The position numbers and the translations under genes were made by a program. Positions 17,157-25,152 of a stretch of DNA of 38,385 nucleotides are shown here, piece by piece. This DNA is from Peptococcaceae bacterium (GTDB lineage: Bacteria; Bacillota; Peptococcia; DRI-13). Below the pieces are notes generated by a model. It worked only from the letters and a program-made list of their open reading frames with translations. It searched no databases and was not told the DNA's origin. The stretch's first letter is position 1. Every line of letters begins with the position of its first letter. Location of the stretch: assembly GCA_020054815.1 (NCBI GenBank), contig JAIHAN010000008.1, positions 1 to 38,385 of the forward strand, written 5' to 3'.

Positions 17157-17573
17157 ATACAACCAGAAGGGTTATTTTCTCAAATCTACTTAATTTACGT
17201 TGTATTATCTCACTCAATTATTATTTTTTGTCATCATTTAGCATTTTTAACCAAGACTTTTCCGGGGAAATTTTAAAAGCCAGTGTGGGCATTAAAAAAA
17301 CTATCTGCCTGGTCAAAGAAGTCCTGACCAAAGATTTGGAACACTCTTTTGACAGCAAGAAAAATTGTCGGAACCGTGTAGAATTACAATTGTTTTTACA
17401 CGGTTTTTCTTTTGGTTATAACTTAGTTCAGGTGCCTCTTATCTTAGCTAAGTTATTAATTGTTAGATTGAAAATACCGAGGTAAAATTGAAGTATCTTA
17501 CATAAATTAGTTCTTGTTATCTATCGAAAAGTAGTAAAATAGAGGAGAAATTTGACTGTAAAATAGGAGATGG
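17157..17573. other. Long intergenic region between dnaK and the crotonase gene
   Basis: It contains a further GGTCAAA (17311-17317) facing an inverted copy (17325-17332) and a plus-strand terminator at 17372-17413. An 85-codon TTG-initiated frame has no ribosome binding site and contains the terminator, so I do not call a gene. Confidence 0.5.
17372..17413 (+). terminator. Orphan plus-strand intrinsic terminator
   Basis: AACCGTGTA (17372-17380) pairs with TACACGGTT (17397-17405) over a 16-base loop, followed by TTTCTTTT. No plus-strand gene precedes it, so a small RNA or a decayed gene is possible. Confidence 0.65.
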
Positions 17574-18362
17574 ATGTTTGTGGAGAAACTGCTGGTAAAC
17601 TATGATGGTCCTTTAGGCTGGCTAATTTTCAATAATCCCCGGAAACGTAATGCGCTAAATTTAGAAATGTGGCGGGGAATACCTGAAATTATCCATAAAT
17701 TCAACGAAGACGAAAACATCAGAGTTATCATACTGAGAGGGGCCGGGACAGAAGCCTTTGCCTCCGGTGCCGATATCTCCGAATTTGGCGAGTTACGCAG
17801 CAGCCTGGCTACCTCTGAGCGTTATAACCGGGCAACGGAGGAGGCCTTCTCCGCCATAAAATCGTCGGCTAAACCGGTCATTGCCATGATTCACGGGTTT
17901 TGTGTTGGCGGCGGATGTGCCATTGCTTTACAGTGTGATTTGCGGGTGGCTTCAGAAGAGGCCAGGTTTGGCATTCCCGCTGCAAAACTGGGAATTGCCT
18001 ATGGATATGAAGCTGTAAAACAACTGGTAAATGTAGCCGGTGCCCCCTTTGCAAAAGAAATGTTATTTACAGGACGTGTTTACGATGCGGAAACGGCACT
18101 CCGGATGGGATTAATTCATCATAAGGTTCCCACTCTTGAACTTGAAACCTTTACCCGGGAGTATGTCCTCACTATTGCCCGTAATGCGCCACTGACCATC
18201 CGTTCCGTTAAGATGGCTGTGGAGGAATACCTAAAAGAGCCGGAGTTAAGGGATTTACACAAGGTAGAACTAGAAATGGCCAGGTGTTTTGACAGTCAAG
18301 ATTACCAGGAAGGCTACAGGGCTTTCTTAGAAAAACGCAAGCCCAGGTTTCAGGGCAAATAA
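17574..18362 (+). CDS. Enoyl-CoA hydratase/isomerase (crotonase) family protein
   Basis: Encodes 262 residues, normal for the crotonase fold. The two oxyanion-hole segments are present: AFASGADISEF (about residues 61-71) and IHGFCVGGGCAIALQCDLRV (106-125). In classical hydratase two glutamates act. The second is kept (E162 in AKEMLFTG), but the first, usually in QPE, is Ala136 in FGIPAAKLGIAYGYEAVKQL. It may therefore be an isomerase, decarboxylase or thioesterase-like member and not a hydratase. The C-terminus QEGYRAFLEKRKPRFQGK is typical. It stands alone between dnaK and a terminator. The start is ATG at 17574 near TAGGAG, or possibly GTG at 17580. Confidence 0.88.
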   Translation: MFVEKLLVNYDGPLGWLIFNNPRKRNALNLEMWRGIPEIIHKFNEDENIRVIILRGAGTEAFASGADISEFGELRSSLATSERYNRATEEAFSAIKSSAKPVIAMIHGFCVGGGCAIALQCDLRVASEEARFGIPAAKLGIAYGYEAVKQLVNVAGAPFAKEMLFTGRVYDAETALRMGLIHHKVPTLELETFTREYVLTIARNAPLTIRSVKMAVEEYLKEPELRDLHKVELEMARCFDSQDYQEGYRAFLEKRKPRFQGK

Positions 18363-18396
18363 AAGTGGCCGGTGAAATACCGACCACTTATTTTTT
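18363..18396. terminator. Terminator between crotonase and methyltransferase genes
   Basis: The stem at 18363-18373 with 18379-18389 has one mismatch and a GAAAT loop, followed by TTTTTT (18391-18396). It serves the crotonase and overlaps the stop of the minus-strand gene. Confidence 0.85.
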
Positions 18397-18987
18397 ACCT
18401 AAAACAAAATACAGGTCTTCATTATCCTTTTTATCTATTACTTTGAAGCCTACTTCTGTGAGAAGAGCCTCCAGGTCTTCGGCAGGAGGTAAGCCATGGG
18501 AAATCAAGCTCCGGCCAAGTTCCTTGTGCCTCTCATTTATGGTCTCCCGGCTTTCCGAGTGACAGATTAAAAGGAGACCGCCATCTTTTAAGTACCCTTG
18601 CATAGCCTGAAGGGTTTCCCAGGGATTGATAAAATGAGGAAAAACCGAGTAGCACACAATTGCGTCAAAACTTTGGGGAGGAAAAGAGGCCTTGGTAACG
18701 TCGCCTGCAATAAACTGGATGTTGGGATGGGGAAATTTGGCTTTGGCTTTTTCTATCATTTTTTCGGCCACATCAATAGCGGTTATCCGTCCTGTTTCGC
18801 CAACCAGCTTCAGGAGAAAAGGCAATAAGATTCCCGTGCCTGTTCCCACATCCAGTACGGAAGCGCCGGGGATTAAACAAAGTTTGCTTAAAAGGTTTTG
18901 GATTTTTTCAGGGTTATGGTTCACAATATTGTCCCATTGGTCTGCTTTATTGTTGAAGAAATTACGATTAAGTTCTACTGTCATCAT
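18388..18987 (-). CDS. Class I SAM-dependent methyltransferase
   Basis: Encodes about 199 residues from ATG 18985-18987; a TTG four codons upstream is possible but has no spaced ribosome site. The Rossmann-type SAM fold shows motif I VLDVGTGTGILLPFLL, an acidic strand-2 residue in RITAIDVAEKMIEKAK, motif II-like QFIAGDVTKASFPP, then FDAIVCYSVFPHF and LKDGGLLLICHSES. No substrate-specific domain is recognisable, and small-molecule or quinone-type methyltransferases look similar. It overlaps the end of the Fur-family gene by about 20 bases, so it is translated as part of the same transcript and may belong to the metal-responsive regulon. Confidence 0.85.
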   Translation of the reverse strand: MMTVELNRNFFNNKADQWDNIVNHNPEKIQNLLSKLCLIPGASVLDVGTGTGILLPFLLKLVGETGRITAIDVAEKMIEKAKAKFPHPNIQFIAGDVTKASFPPQSFDAIVCYSVFPHFINPWETLQAMQGYLKDGGLLLICHSESRETINERHKELGRSLISHGLPPAEDLEALLTEVGFKVIDKKDNEDLYFVLGKK

Positions 18988-19435
18988 TATCCTGCTCAAC
19001 TCCGGAATTTTTTCTGCAATCCTTACAGTAACCGTATATTTCGATGCGGTGTTCTGTGGGTAAAAAATCTGTAGATTCCCGCAACGTCTTTTCTAACTCG
19101 CCCAGGGGGCAGTAAGGTAATCGTTCTGTCTTATGGCATGACTTACAGATCATATGATGAAGGTGAGATTCCGGTCCCCGCAGCTTAAATTTTGCCCCGT
19201 CGGCGAAATTCAGCTTTTCGATGAGCCGGCTCTCTACTAAAATTTCCAGATTTCTGTAGACCGTTGAGAAATTTATCTTTGGGCTTCGGCTTCGTACCTG
19301 ATCATAGATTTCGGCAGCATTAAGAAATTTATCTTCAGAGCTGCAAAAAACAGAAATGATGATTTTACGGGCAGGTGTTAGTTTAAAGCCTTTATCTTTA
19401 ATTGTATCGTAAATAAATTCTATTTTCGCAGGCAT
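18968..19435 (-). CDS. zur: Fur-family metalloregulator, probably Zur
   Basis: Encodes 155 residues. The N-terminal winged helix is about residues 1-82 (GFKLTPARKIIISVF, then NFSTVYRNLEILVE). The dimerisation domain has HLHHMICKSCHKTERLPYCPL and HRIEIYGYCKDC, giving two CxxC pairs (C97/C100 and C137/C140) for the structural zinc and several His for the sensory site. It sits about 120 bases downstream of the zinc ABC transporter genes, which makes Zur more likely than Fur or PerR; the assignment is by context. A CAGGAG site precedes ATG. It probably binds the palindrome upstream of znuA and represses when zinc is sufficient. Confidence 0.85.
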   Translation of the reverse strand: MPAKIEFIYDTIKDKGFKLTPARKIIISVFCSSEDKFLNAAEIYDQVRSRSPKINFSTVYRNLEILVESRLIEKLNFADGAKFKLRGPESHLHHMICKSCHKTERLPYCPLGELEKTLRESTDFLPTEHRIEIYGYCKDCRKNSGVEQDNDDSRT

Positions 19436-19557
19436 CGTTTAACTCCTGATATTGATGTGATGTTTTTATTCTAACAAATACCGACCAAAATTAAAATCCG
19501 GTATGAACGAGTGTTCTTTGTACCACGGGACAAGTGGCAACTTGGCTTCTATTTCGC

Positions 19558-20382
19558 CTACGGCCTGGTACAAGGCAAGTTTTCTTTGCACTTCTTGCCT
19601 AAAAGGACAAGAAGAAGAATCATGACCGAAGTGACCACAATGGTACCGCCGGGAGCCAAATCGAGATAAAAAGAGGTGATTAAGCCAATTAATACAGAGG
19701 TAATACCAAAAAGATTGGCCCATATCAAGGTAACCTTAAAACCTTTGCCAAGCAGGATACTAGTGGCTGTAGGGACAACCATGAGTGAAGAGATAAGCAG
19801 GGCTCCCACAATTCTTAAACCCAGAGCAATAATGGCCGCTGCCAGCATGATAATAAGATAGTTGAAAAAGTTAACCGGGATTCCGGCCAGACGGGCGCCT
19901 TCTTCGTCAAAGGTCAGATAGAATAATTCCCGGTAATACCGTGCAACTAAGCCTAGAGCGACAAGGGCCAGAATACCTATTAAAATAACTTCTTCATTTG
20001 TTACGGACACAATACTGCCGAAAAGAAGGCTGGCCAGGGTTGAATCGGAAGCGCGTACTATTCCCATCAGGATAACGGCAGTCCCTAAACCTCCCGCCGT
20101 AATGATAGCGAGAGAGACTTCTCCATAATATTTAAAATAGCGCCGCAGTTTCTCCAGGAGTATAGACATCAGGATAGACATAACCAAGGCAAAAGGGAGA
20201 GGACTAATACCCCAGAGTATGCCGCATAATACTCCAGATAAAGAGACGTGGGACAGGGTTTCCCCTACCATGGAAAGACGGCGGAGAACCAGAAAAAGGC
20301 CAATGGTAGGACATAGGATGCCCACCATAAGACCGACAACTAAGGCTTTCTGCATAAAGGTGTATTGTAAAATTTCCAGCAC
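19558..20382 (-). CDS. znuB: Zinc ABC transporter permease ZnuB-like (ABC-3 family)
   Basis: Encodes 274 residues with about eight hydrophobic segments, matching ABC-3 permeases for zinc or manganese. Recognisable parts are GLMVGILCPTIGLFLVLRRL and MVGETLSHVSLSGVLCGILW near the N-terminus, the coupling-helix region FDEEGARLAGIPV, and LRIVGALLISSLMVVPTATS later. The start is GTG at 20380-20382, two bases after the ATPase stop, which implies translational coupling. It forms the membrane channel of the ZnuABC importer. Metal specificity is inferred from the His-rich binding protein and the Fur-family gene. Confidence 0.92.
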   Translation of the reverse strand: MLEILQYTFMQKALVVGLMVGILCPTIGLFLVLRRLSMVGETLSHVSLSGVLCGILWGISPLPFALVMSILMSILLEKLRRYFKYYGEVSLAIITAGGLGTAVILMGIVRASDSTLASLLFGSIVSVTNEEVILIGILALVALGLVARYYRELFYLTFDEEGARLAGIPVNFFNYLIIMLAAAIIALGLRIVGALLISSLMVVPTATSILLGKGFKVTLIWANLFGITSVLIGLITSFYLDLAPGGTIVVTSVMILLLVLLGKKCKENLPCTRP

Positions 20383-20384
20383 GG

Positions 20385-21029
20385 CTACACCACTTTCAAA
20401 TCTTCTTTAGCGAGTTCTTTTCCTTTCCCTTTAGAGATATAGAAAAAACGGGAGGCATGGTCAAAAACCGGGGATATGTCATGGGTGACCATAACGATGG
20501 TTAGTCCCTCTTTATTGAGATTAACCAGTAAAGACAGGAAGTCCTCCTGGGCTTCCGTATCCAAGCCCGTAGTAGGTTCATCAAGGAAGAGGATTTGGGG
20601 GTCGTTGATTAGGGAGCGGGCGATCAGCATCCGCTGAAACTGGCCGCCGGAAAGGGACCCTATCAGGGTGTCCTTTTTTTCCAGTAAGCCCACTTTTTTC
20701 AAGACAGAATTGACTAATTCCCCGGTCCTTTTTTCTCTAATAGGGACCTGCAGTTTAACAATTTCCTCGACTGTGGCCGGAAAACCGGGGTTAAGCAAAG
20801 TAGATTTCTGGGGGATATAATTGACAACTGCCCTGTTAATTTCTATAGTACCTTTCTGTGGTTTTAACAAACCCAGCATCAGTTTAAGGAGAGTAGTTTT
20901 GGCAGCTCCGTTAGGGCCCAAAATTACCAGAAATTCCCTGCTGTAAACCGTAAGGTCGATATTTTCCAGAACAAAAGGCCCTCCCGGATAGGCAAAGGAA
21001 ACGTGGTTTAAGGTAATAAGGGGTTTCAT
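20385..21029 (-). CDS. znuC: Zinc ABC transporter ATP-binding protein ZnuC-like
   Basis: Encodes 214 residues, slightly short for ZnuC. It has a P-loop, signature LSGGQFQRMLIARSL, Walker B QILFLDEPTTGLD and switch His in VMVTHDISPVF. The Walker A reads GPNGAAKTTL: Gly before the Lys is replaced by Ala43, an unusual change in a position that is nearly always Gly, while Lys44 and Thr45 remain. The start overlaps the znuA stop by 4 bases (ATGA type), so the genes are coupled. It powers zinc import if active. The Ala43 codon is GCC on the minus strand (20901-20903). Confidence 0.93.
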   Translation of the reverse strand: MKPLITLNHVSFAYPGGPFVLENIDLTVYSREFLVILGPNGAAKTTLLKLMLGLLKPQKGTIEINRAVVNYIPQKSTLLNPGFPATVEEIVKLQVPIREKRTGELVNSVLKKVGLLEKKDTLIGSLSGGQFQRMLIARSLINDPQILFLDEPTTGLDTEAQEDFLSLLVNLNKEGLTIVMVTHDISPVFDHASRFFYISKGKGKELAKEDLKVV

Positions 21030-21988
21030 GGCTGGTACTCCAAAGCGGTTTTTAAGCTTTCCAGGTTTTCCCGCATAATGCTGAAATAATCTTTACCATG
21101 CTGTAAGTCTTTCTCTGTAAGTCCACCTACGTCATTTAAAACCAAAGTTTGTGTTTTTGTTTCCCGGGCGATGGTTTCTGAGATTTTGGGGCTTACCAGA
21201 GTTTCAAAAAAGATGTAATTGATCTTATTCTTCTTTACGATGTTTACGATTTCCTTTAACTTTCCCGGTGCAGGTTCTGCATCAGCATTTAGACCCATCA
21301 CAGGGATTTGTTTTAACCCGTAATCCCGGGCTAAATAAGCAAAAGAATCATGGGAAACAACAATCTCTTTTTTCTTGCATTTAGCCAAAGTTTCTTTATA
21401 CTCACGGTCTAATTTTAATAATTCGTCTTTAAACTGTTGATAATTTTTTTCATAGTAATCTTTATTGGCCTCGTCTACTTGAACCAGGGCCTCTAAAATC
21501 TTTTCTCCCTGTTTGATGGCATTATTAGGACTCACCCAGGTATGGGGATCGAAACCAGTATCAGCATGCTCTATCTCGTGATCATTCCCATGTTCATGCT
21601 CGCCTTTAATCAAGTCAAGGCCGCTACTTGTTTCCACCAGGATTAAGGGACTTCCCTTGAGGGTTTCTTTTACTTTGTCTATATAATGTTCCATGCCGGC
21701 ACCGTTATAAATAAAAAGTTTTGCTTTAGTTAGTTCAGCCAGCAATTTGGTAGAAGGTTCAAAGGAATGGGGTTGGGCTCCCGCCGGAACTATATTTATG
21801 ACCTCAACCTTATCACCGCCGATTTTTTTGGTGAAGTCATACATAGGGTAAAAGCTGGTATACACCGTTAGCTTAGCCGGGGGTTGGGGCCCTTTATTTG
21901 CAGTAGAAGCTGGTTGTTTGTTGCATCCCGTCAAACTAAAAATGAGAAGAAGAGATAAAAAAAATGACAGAATAGAGCGTGCTTTCAT
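21026..21988 (-). CDS. znuA: Zinc ABC transporter substrate-binding lipoprotein ZnuA-like
   Basis: Encodes 320 residues. The signal peptide ends in lipobox SLTGC with Cys22 as lipid anchor. Cluster 9 (A-1) binding-protein features follow: YTSFYPMYDFTKKIGGDKVEV, IVPAGAQPHSFEPS (first His ligand), a His/Glu-rich loop GEHEHGNDHEIEH, DPHTWVSP (second His), ETLAKCKKKEIVVSHDSFAY (third His) and a late Asp/Glu region. The His-rich loop favours zinc over manganese. It is the first gene of the operon, with GGAGG seven bases before ATG and a palindromic operator immediately upstream. Confidence 0.93.
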   Translation of the reverse strand: MKARSILSFFLSLLLIFSLTGCNKQPASTANKGPQPPAKLTVYTSFYPMYDFTKKIGGDKVEVINIVPAGAQPHSFEPSTKLLAELTKAKLFIYNGAGMEHYIDKVKETLKGSPLILVETSSGLDLIKGEHEHGNDHEIEHADTGFDPHTWVSPNNAIKQGEKILEALVQVDEANKDYYEKNYQQFKDELLKLDREYKETLAKCKKKEIVVSHDSFAYLARDYGLKQIPVMGLNADAEPAPGKLKEIVNIVKKNKINYIFFETLVSPKISETIARETKTQTLVLNDVGGLTEKDLQHGKDYFSIMRENLESLKTALEYQP

Positions 21989-21999
21989 AACTTACCTCC

Positions 22000-22056
22000 A
22001 AATGCAAATTATTAGCATTTGCATTTATTATAAACCTAGGTTAAACTTAAAAGCAA
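22000..22056 (-). promoter_or_regulatory. znuA promoter with Zur-type palindrome
   Basis: AAATGCAAAT (22000-22009) and ATTTGCATTT (22017-22026) are perfect 10-base inverted arms around TATTAGC. A Fur-family 7-1-7 core TGCAAAT-T-ATTAGCA is nested inside. On the minus strand TATAAT (22027-22032) touches the palindrome, with TTGCTT (22051-22056) 18 bases further up. A repressor here would cover the transcription start and lie just before the ribosome binding site. Confidence 0.75.
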
Positions 22057-22187
22057 GGGTTTATGTGTTAATAACTGGAAGTAGTAATATTCTTATTTTT
22101 TCAAATTGTTATTGGTGAAAAAGAATAACTTGCAAAATCCTGCATAGTTATGTAACATATACTTGAAAAAAACTTTATACATTATCT

Positions 22188-22390
22188 GTTAGGTGCCCTT
22201 TCAGGGAGAATAGGGAAACCGGTTAAAATCCGGTGCGGACCCGCCGCTGTAATCGGAGACGAATCCCCAAAATGTCACTGTCCGGCACTTAACTTTATGG
22301 TTAGTAATATAGTTACTACCACTAAGTTAAGTGCAGGGTGGGAAGACGGGGAGGAGGATGACACGAGAGCCAGAAGACCTGCCTAACGGG
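22188..22390 (+). ncRNA. Cobalamin riboswitch aptamer
   Basis: It follows the class consensus: GGTGCCC start, GGGAAACCGGT then CCGGTGCGGACCCGCCGCTGT, TCGGAGACGAATCC, GTCACTG, and GACACGAGAGCCAG followed by the B12 box AGCCAGAAGACCTGCC (22368-22383). The variable arm between GTCACTG and GGGAAGACGGGG is enlarged by a long stem in which CACTTAACTT at about 22286 pairs with AAGTTAAGTG at about 22324. It precedes cobalt transport genes cbiMN, so adenosylcobalamin binding should switch them off. Confidence 0.95.
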
Positions 22391-22452
22391 AAGCCTGCTA
22401 TCTGGGGAACAGAACAGGCTTAAGCGGACTAAGTCTTTGAGGCGGGTTACAG

Positions 22453-22484
22453 TCCCTTAGCGCAGCTAAGGGATTTTTCTTTTG
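22453..22484 (+). terminator. Riboswitch expression-platform terminator
   Basis: TCCCTTAG (22453-22460) pairs with CTAAGGGA (22466-22473), followed by TTTTTCTTTT. It stands about 65 bases after the aptamer and before cbiM, as expected for transcriptional control by ligand. Confidence 0.88.
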
Positions 22485-22551
22485 TTTCGGAGGTGATGGA
22501 TATCAAAAGACCAACATTATTTTGGGGGATTAACTTAAGGGAGGTATAATA

Positions 22552-23304
22552 GTGAAAAAATCATTGATAGTTTTATGGTTTGTTTGCTTTTTGCTCATAC
22601 CCAAAAAGACTTATGCCATGCATATCATGGAGGGTTTCCTGCCTTTAAATTGGGCAATTCTCTGGAGTTTATTTAGCTTACCTTTTTTATATGGAGGGCT
22701 CCGTTCAATCGGCAAAGTCACCAGGGACAATCCTCAGCTTAAAATGCTTTTGGGTGTGGCAGCTGCTTTTACTTTTGTACTTTCCGCTTTAAAACTTCCT
22801 TCTGTTACAGGAAGCAGCTCCCATCCTACCGGGGTTGGACTGGGTACTGTATTGTTCGGTCCCATGGCCATGAGTGTTATTGGCTGTATTGTCCTTATTT
22901 TCCAGGCTTTGCTCCTTGCCCACGGAGGTATCAGTACCCTGGGAGCTAATACCTTTTCTATGGCTATAGTGGGACCCCTTGTTGCCTATGGTGTTTACAA
23001 GGCAACAAAAAAAGCAGGGATATCTCAGGGCATTGCTGTTTTTCTCGCGGCTGCTTTTGGTGATTTGGCAACCTATGTTACTACTTCTTTACAGTTAGCC
23101 CTGGCTTTTCCTGATCCTTCAGGAGGTATAGCGGCTTCCTTCGTGAAATTTGGCAGTATTTTTGCCCTTACCCAGGTTCCCCTGGCTATAGTAGAAGGTT
23201 TACTTACGGTAATGGTTTATAATTATCTGACAGTCTACAGTCAAAGCGAGCTCCAAGAATTGGCCCTGTTGAGAGGAGATGTGCAGCATGACCCTGGCGC
23301 ATAA
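22552..23304 (+). CDS. cbiM: Cobalt transport protein CbiM
   Basis: Encodes 250 residues. A signal-like first helix ends in [11 protein letters not shown]; the MHIMEG segment becomes the N-terminus after processing, where Met-His form the metal-binding site typical of CbiM/NikM. Later conserved pieces are [38 protein letters not shown] and [18 protein letters not shown]. About seven membrane helices. It is the substrate-capture (S) component of an ECF-type cobalt importer. The start is GTG with GGGAGG seven bases before. The B12 riboswitch supports cobalt over nickel. Confidence 0.95.
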   Translation: MKKSLIVLWFVCFLLIPKKTYAMHIMEGFLPLNWAILWSLFSLPFLYGGLRSIGKVTRDNPQLKMLLGVAAAFTFVLSALKLPSVTGSSSHPTGVGLGTVLFGPMAMSVIGCIVLIFQALLLAHGGISTLGANTFSMAIVGPLVAYGVYKATKKAGISQGIAVFLAAAFGDLATYVTTSLQLALAFPDPSGGIAASFVKFGSIFALTQVPLAIVEGLLTVMVYNYLTVYSQSELQELALLRGDVQHDPGA

Positions 23305-23569
23305 AAATCTTTTACTTATTTTTGCTGTTGTTGTCTTAACGATCATGCCTTTAATTATGATAACGGACTCCGAATTTGGAGGGGCCGACGGCGCTGCCGA
23401 AGAGGTTATTCTTGAGATTAAGCCGGATTATCAGCCCTGGTTTTCTTCCCTGTGGGAACCGCCGGGAGGAGAAACGGAAAGCCTGCTTTTTGCCCTTCAG
23501 GCTGCCATTGGCGGTGCCTTCTTAGGGTATTACTTTGGGGTGAAAAAAGGGCAGCGGAAAGTGATTTAA
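23288..23569 (+). CDS. cbiN: Cobalt transport protein CbiN
   Basis: Encodes 93 residues from ATG 23288, chosen because GAGAGGAG lies nine bases upstream; this overlaps the cbiM end by 17 bases. It has two membrane helices, [18 protein letters not shown] near the N-terminus and [20 protein letters not shown] near the C-terminus, around an external loop with FGGADG, then [18 protein letters not shown]. CbiN helps load cobalt into CbiM. The usual partners CbiQ and CbiO do not follow; a terminator and then an opposing gene are found instead. Confidence 0.93.
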   Translation: MTLAHKNLLLIFAVVVLTIMPLIMITDSEFGGADGAAEEVILEIKPDYQPWFSSLWEPPGGETESLLFALQAAIGGAFLGYYFGVKKGQRKVI

Positions 23570-23792
23570 CCCTAGTTTAAAGGAATTGTTCACCCGGCGT
23601 AGATCTTTGCCTAGAATTGCGTGGTTAATAATATCATGCATGGGGTAAAGAAAAGCGCCTCTCTTATGCTCGGATGGTATAACCAATCTCCGCATGACGC
23701 TGGATTTGTCCCCATTCGTAGGGAGATAGGAAATAATAATAATAATATCTATTTCCGGGTATAACTGCAGGAAGAGGCAGTGATAGCCCAAT

Positions 23793-23828
23793 AAAAAACG
23801 AGAATGCCAACAAGCATTCTCATTTTTT
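23793..23828. terminator. Bidirectional terminator between cbiN and the M23 peptidase gene
   Basis: GAGAATGC (23800-23807) pairs with GCATTCTC (23814-23821), with A-rich sequence on the left and TTTTTT on the right, so it works on both strands. The 220 bases before it hold an AAT-repeat run near 23735 and no gene that I can support. Confidence 0.85.
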
Positions 23829-23847
23829 CTATATATTAGATATCGTT

Positions 23848-24987
23848 TTATTTTAAATAGGACATTGGATTCTGCGGTTCCCCGTTAACCCTCACTTCAA
23901 AATGCAGATGGGGGCCGGTGCTCCAGCCAGTACTGCCTACCCGGGCGATAGCTTGACCTTTTTTCACTTGCTGTCCCGGTGTTACTAGGGCCGCCGAGGT
24001 ATGGGCGTAAAGAGTTACAATGTTGCCGCCATGACTTACCATTACCACTCTGCCGTAGCCGCCTCGCCAGCCTACTTCAATAACCTCGCCGTTTTCCGCA
24101 GCCACGATGGTGGCGCCCTGGGGAGCCCCTATGTCGACCCCCGTGTGGAGACGGTTCGTTTTCAAGATGGGGTGTCTTCGCCAGCCAAAGGGGGAGGTGA
24201 TTCGGGTATAACCGGGCGTTGGCCAGGCTAACTTACCGCTGCCCAGGTATTTTCCTCCTGCCAGTTTGCTCAGTTCGGCGGCGATTCTGTTGGATTCGGC
24301 TTCCAGTTCATCCAGAGCCTGTTCAATAGCGGCCTTGTCTGATTGAATGTCTTTCAGAATTTCTTTCTGACGGGAACTGGCAATTTGAAGCTGATGCTTC
24401 TTTTCATTCTGGTCGGCCTGCAGTTTAACCAGGGTTTCTTTTTTCACCAGAACTTGGTTTTGTTTAGCCTGGTAAAATTCAATCTCCTCTTTAACGCTAT
24501 CGATTAGTTCCATATCATTTTCCGCGATGCGGCTCAATAAGTCCCAGCGGGTTAGAAAATCCGTAATACTGGCAGAATTAAGTAGGACTTCCAGGACATG
24601 GACATCGCTCTGTTCATAAAGAGCCCTTAAGCGCTCTTCTAGAACCTTGGTATTTTTTTCAAGATTAACCTGAGATTTATTTAGTTCACTTTCAAGGTAT
24701 TTTAACTCTTTTTCCGTTTTCGACAGTTTGCTTTCTGTGGTTTGTAATTCTTTTTCCGTAGAAGAAAGTACATTGTTTATGTATTTAAGTTCCAGCAGGT
24801 TCTTGCGCTCTTCTTTTTTCTTCTGTTGGAGAAGTTGTTCCTGCTCCTTTATCTTTTGCTCAATCAGTTCCTGGCGTTTTTTCAAGTCCAGTTCCGCTGC
24901 TCCTGCGGTCACAAAAAGGCTTGTCCCTAAAAAGAAAGACAAAACCAAAGCGGTTCCTTTTAACAACCCCGTGTATTTTCTCATCAT
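23848..24987 (-). CDS. Coiled-coil M23 peptidase, murein hydrolase or activator (EnvC-like)
   Basis: Encodes 379 residues. The signal peptide ([17 protein letters not shown]) suggests export. Residues about 32-245 are strongly coiled coil ([20 protein letters not shown] and onward), interrupted by the segment [20 protein letters not shown] seen in EnvC/PcsB-like proteins. The C-terminal M23/LytM domain has the zinc motifs HTGVDIGAP (H and D ligands) and [10 protein letters not shown] (His360 and His362), so the catalytic set is intact. It is therefore probably an active endopeptidase on peptidoglycan cross-links, acting in cell separation or wall turnover. The start is ATG with GGGAGGAG upstream; a second ATG follows immediately. 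Confidence 0.92.
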   Translation of the reverse strand: MMRKYTGLLKGTALVLSFFLGTSLFVTAGAAELDLKKRQELIEQKIKEQEQLLQQKKKEERKNLLELKYINNVLSSTEKELQTTESKLSKTEKELKYLESELNKSQVNLEKNTKVLEERLRALYEQSDVHVLEVLLNSASITDFLTRWDLLSRIAENDMELIDSVKEEIEFYQAKQNQVLVKKETLVKLQADQNEKKHQLQIASSRQKEILKDIQSDKAAIEQALDELEAESNRIAAELSKLAGGKYLGSGKLAWPTPGYTRITSPFGWRRHPILKTNRLHTGVDIGAPQGATIVAAENGEVIEVGWRGGYGRVVMVSHGGNIVTLYAHTSAALVTPGQQVKKGQAIARVGSTGWSTGPHLHFEVRVNGEPQNPMSYLK

Positions 24988-25152
24988 TGCTGCTCCTCCC
25001 TTTTATGCCACTTAAGTTTCTTCGACATAAACGAGGAGAATCCTGCCAAAAAAACTCATTTTGTGCAATTGTAATATTTTACAGCAATACGTACTTTTCT
25101 CGGGGTTACGAATATAATTACACAAAGAATGATTAGAGGCAGGTGCGGAAGG

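Noticed and set aside
17228-17485. 85-codon TTG-initiated frame between dnaK and the crotonase gene
   Set aside because: No ribosome site, no recognisable domain, and an intrinsic terminator lies inside it.
17043-17573. Search for a CIRCE element (TTAGCACTC-N9-GAGTGCTAA) upstream of dnaK
   Set aside because: Not found; GGTCA-type repeats are present instead.
19466-19723. Minus-strand frame overlapping the znuB end, tail KLPLVPWYKEHSFIPDF
   Set aside because: The tail after znuB looks coding, but there is no start or ribosome site and no family I recognise; most of the frame is a znuB shadow.
23522-23791. 89-codon minus-strand frame after cbiN
   Set aside because: It starts with TTG right after a terminator, lacks a ribosome site and overlaps cbiN. 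The part VMRRLVIPSEHKRGAFLYPM looks protein-like and could be a remnant, but I cannot name it.
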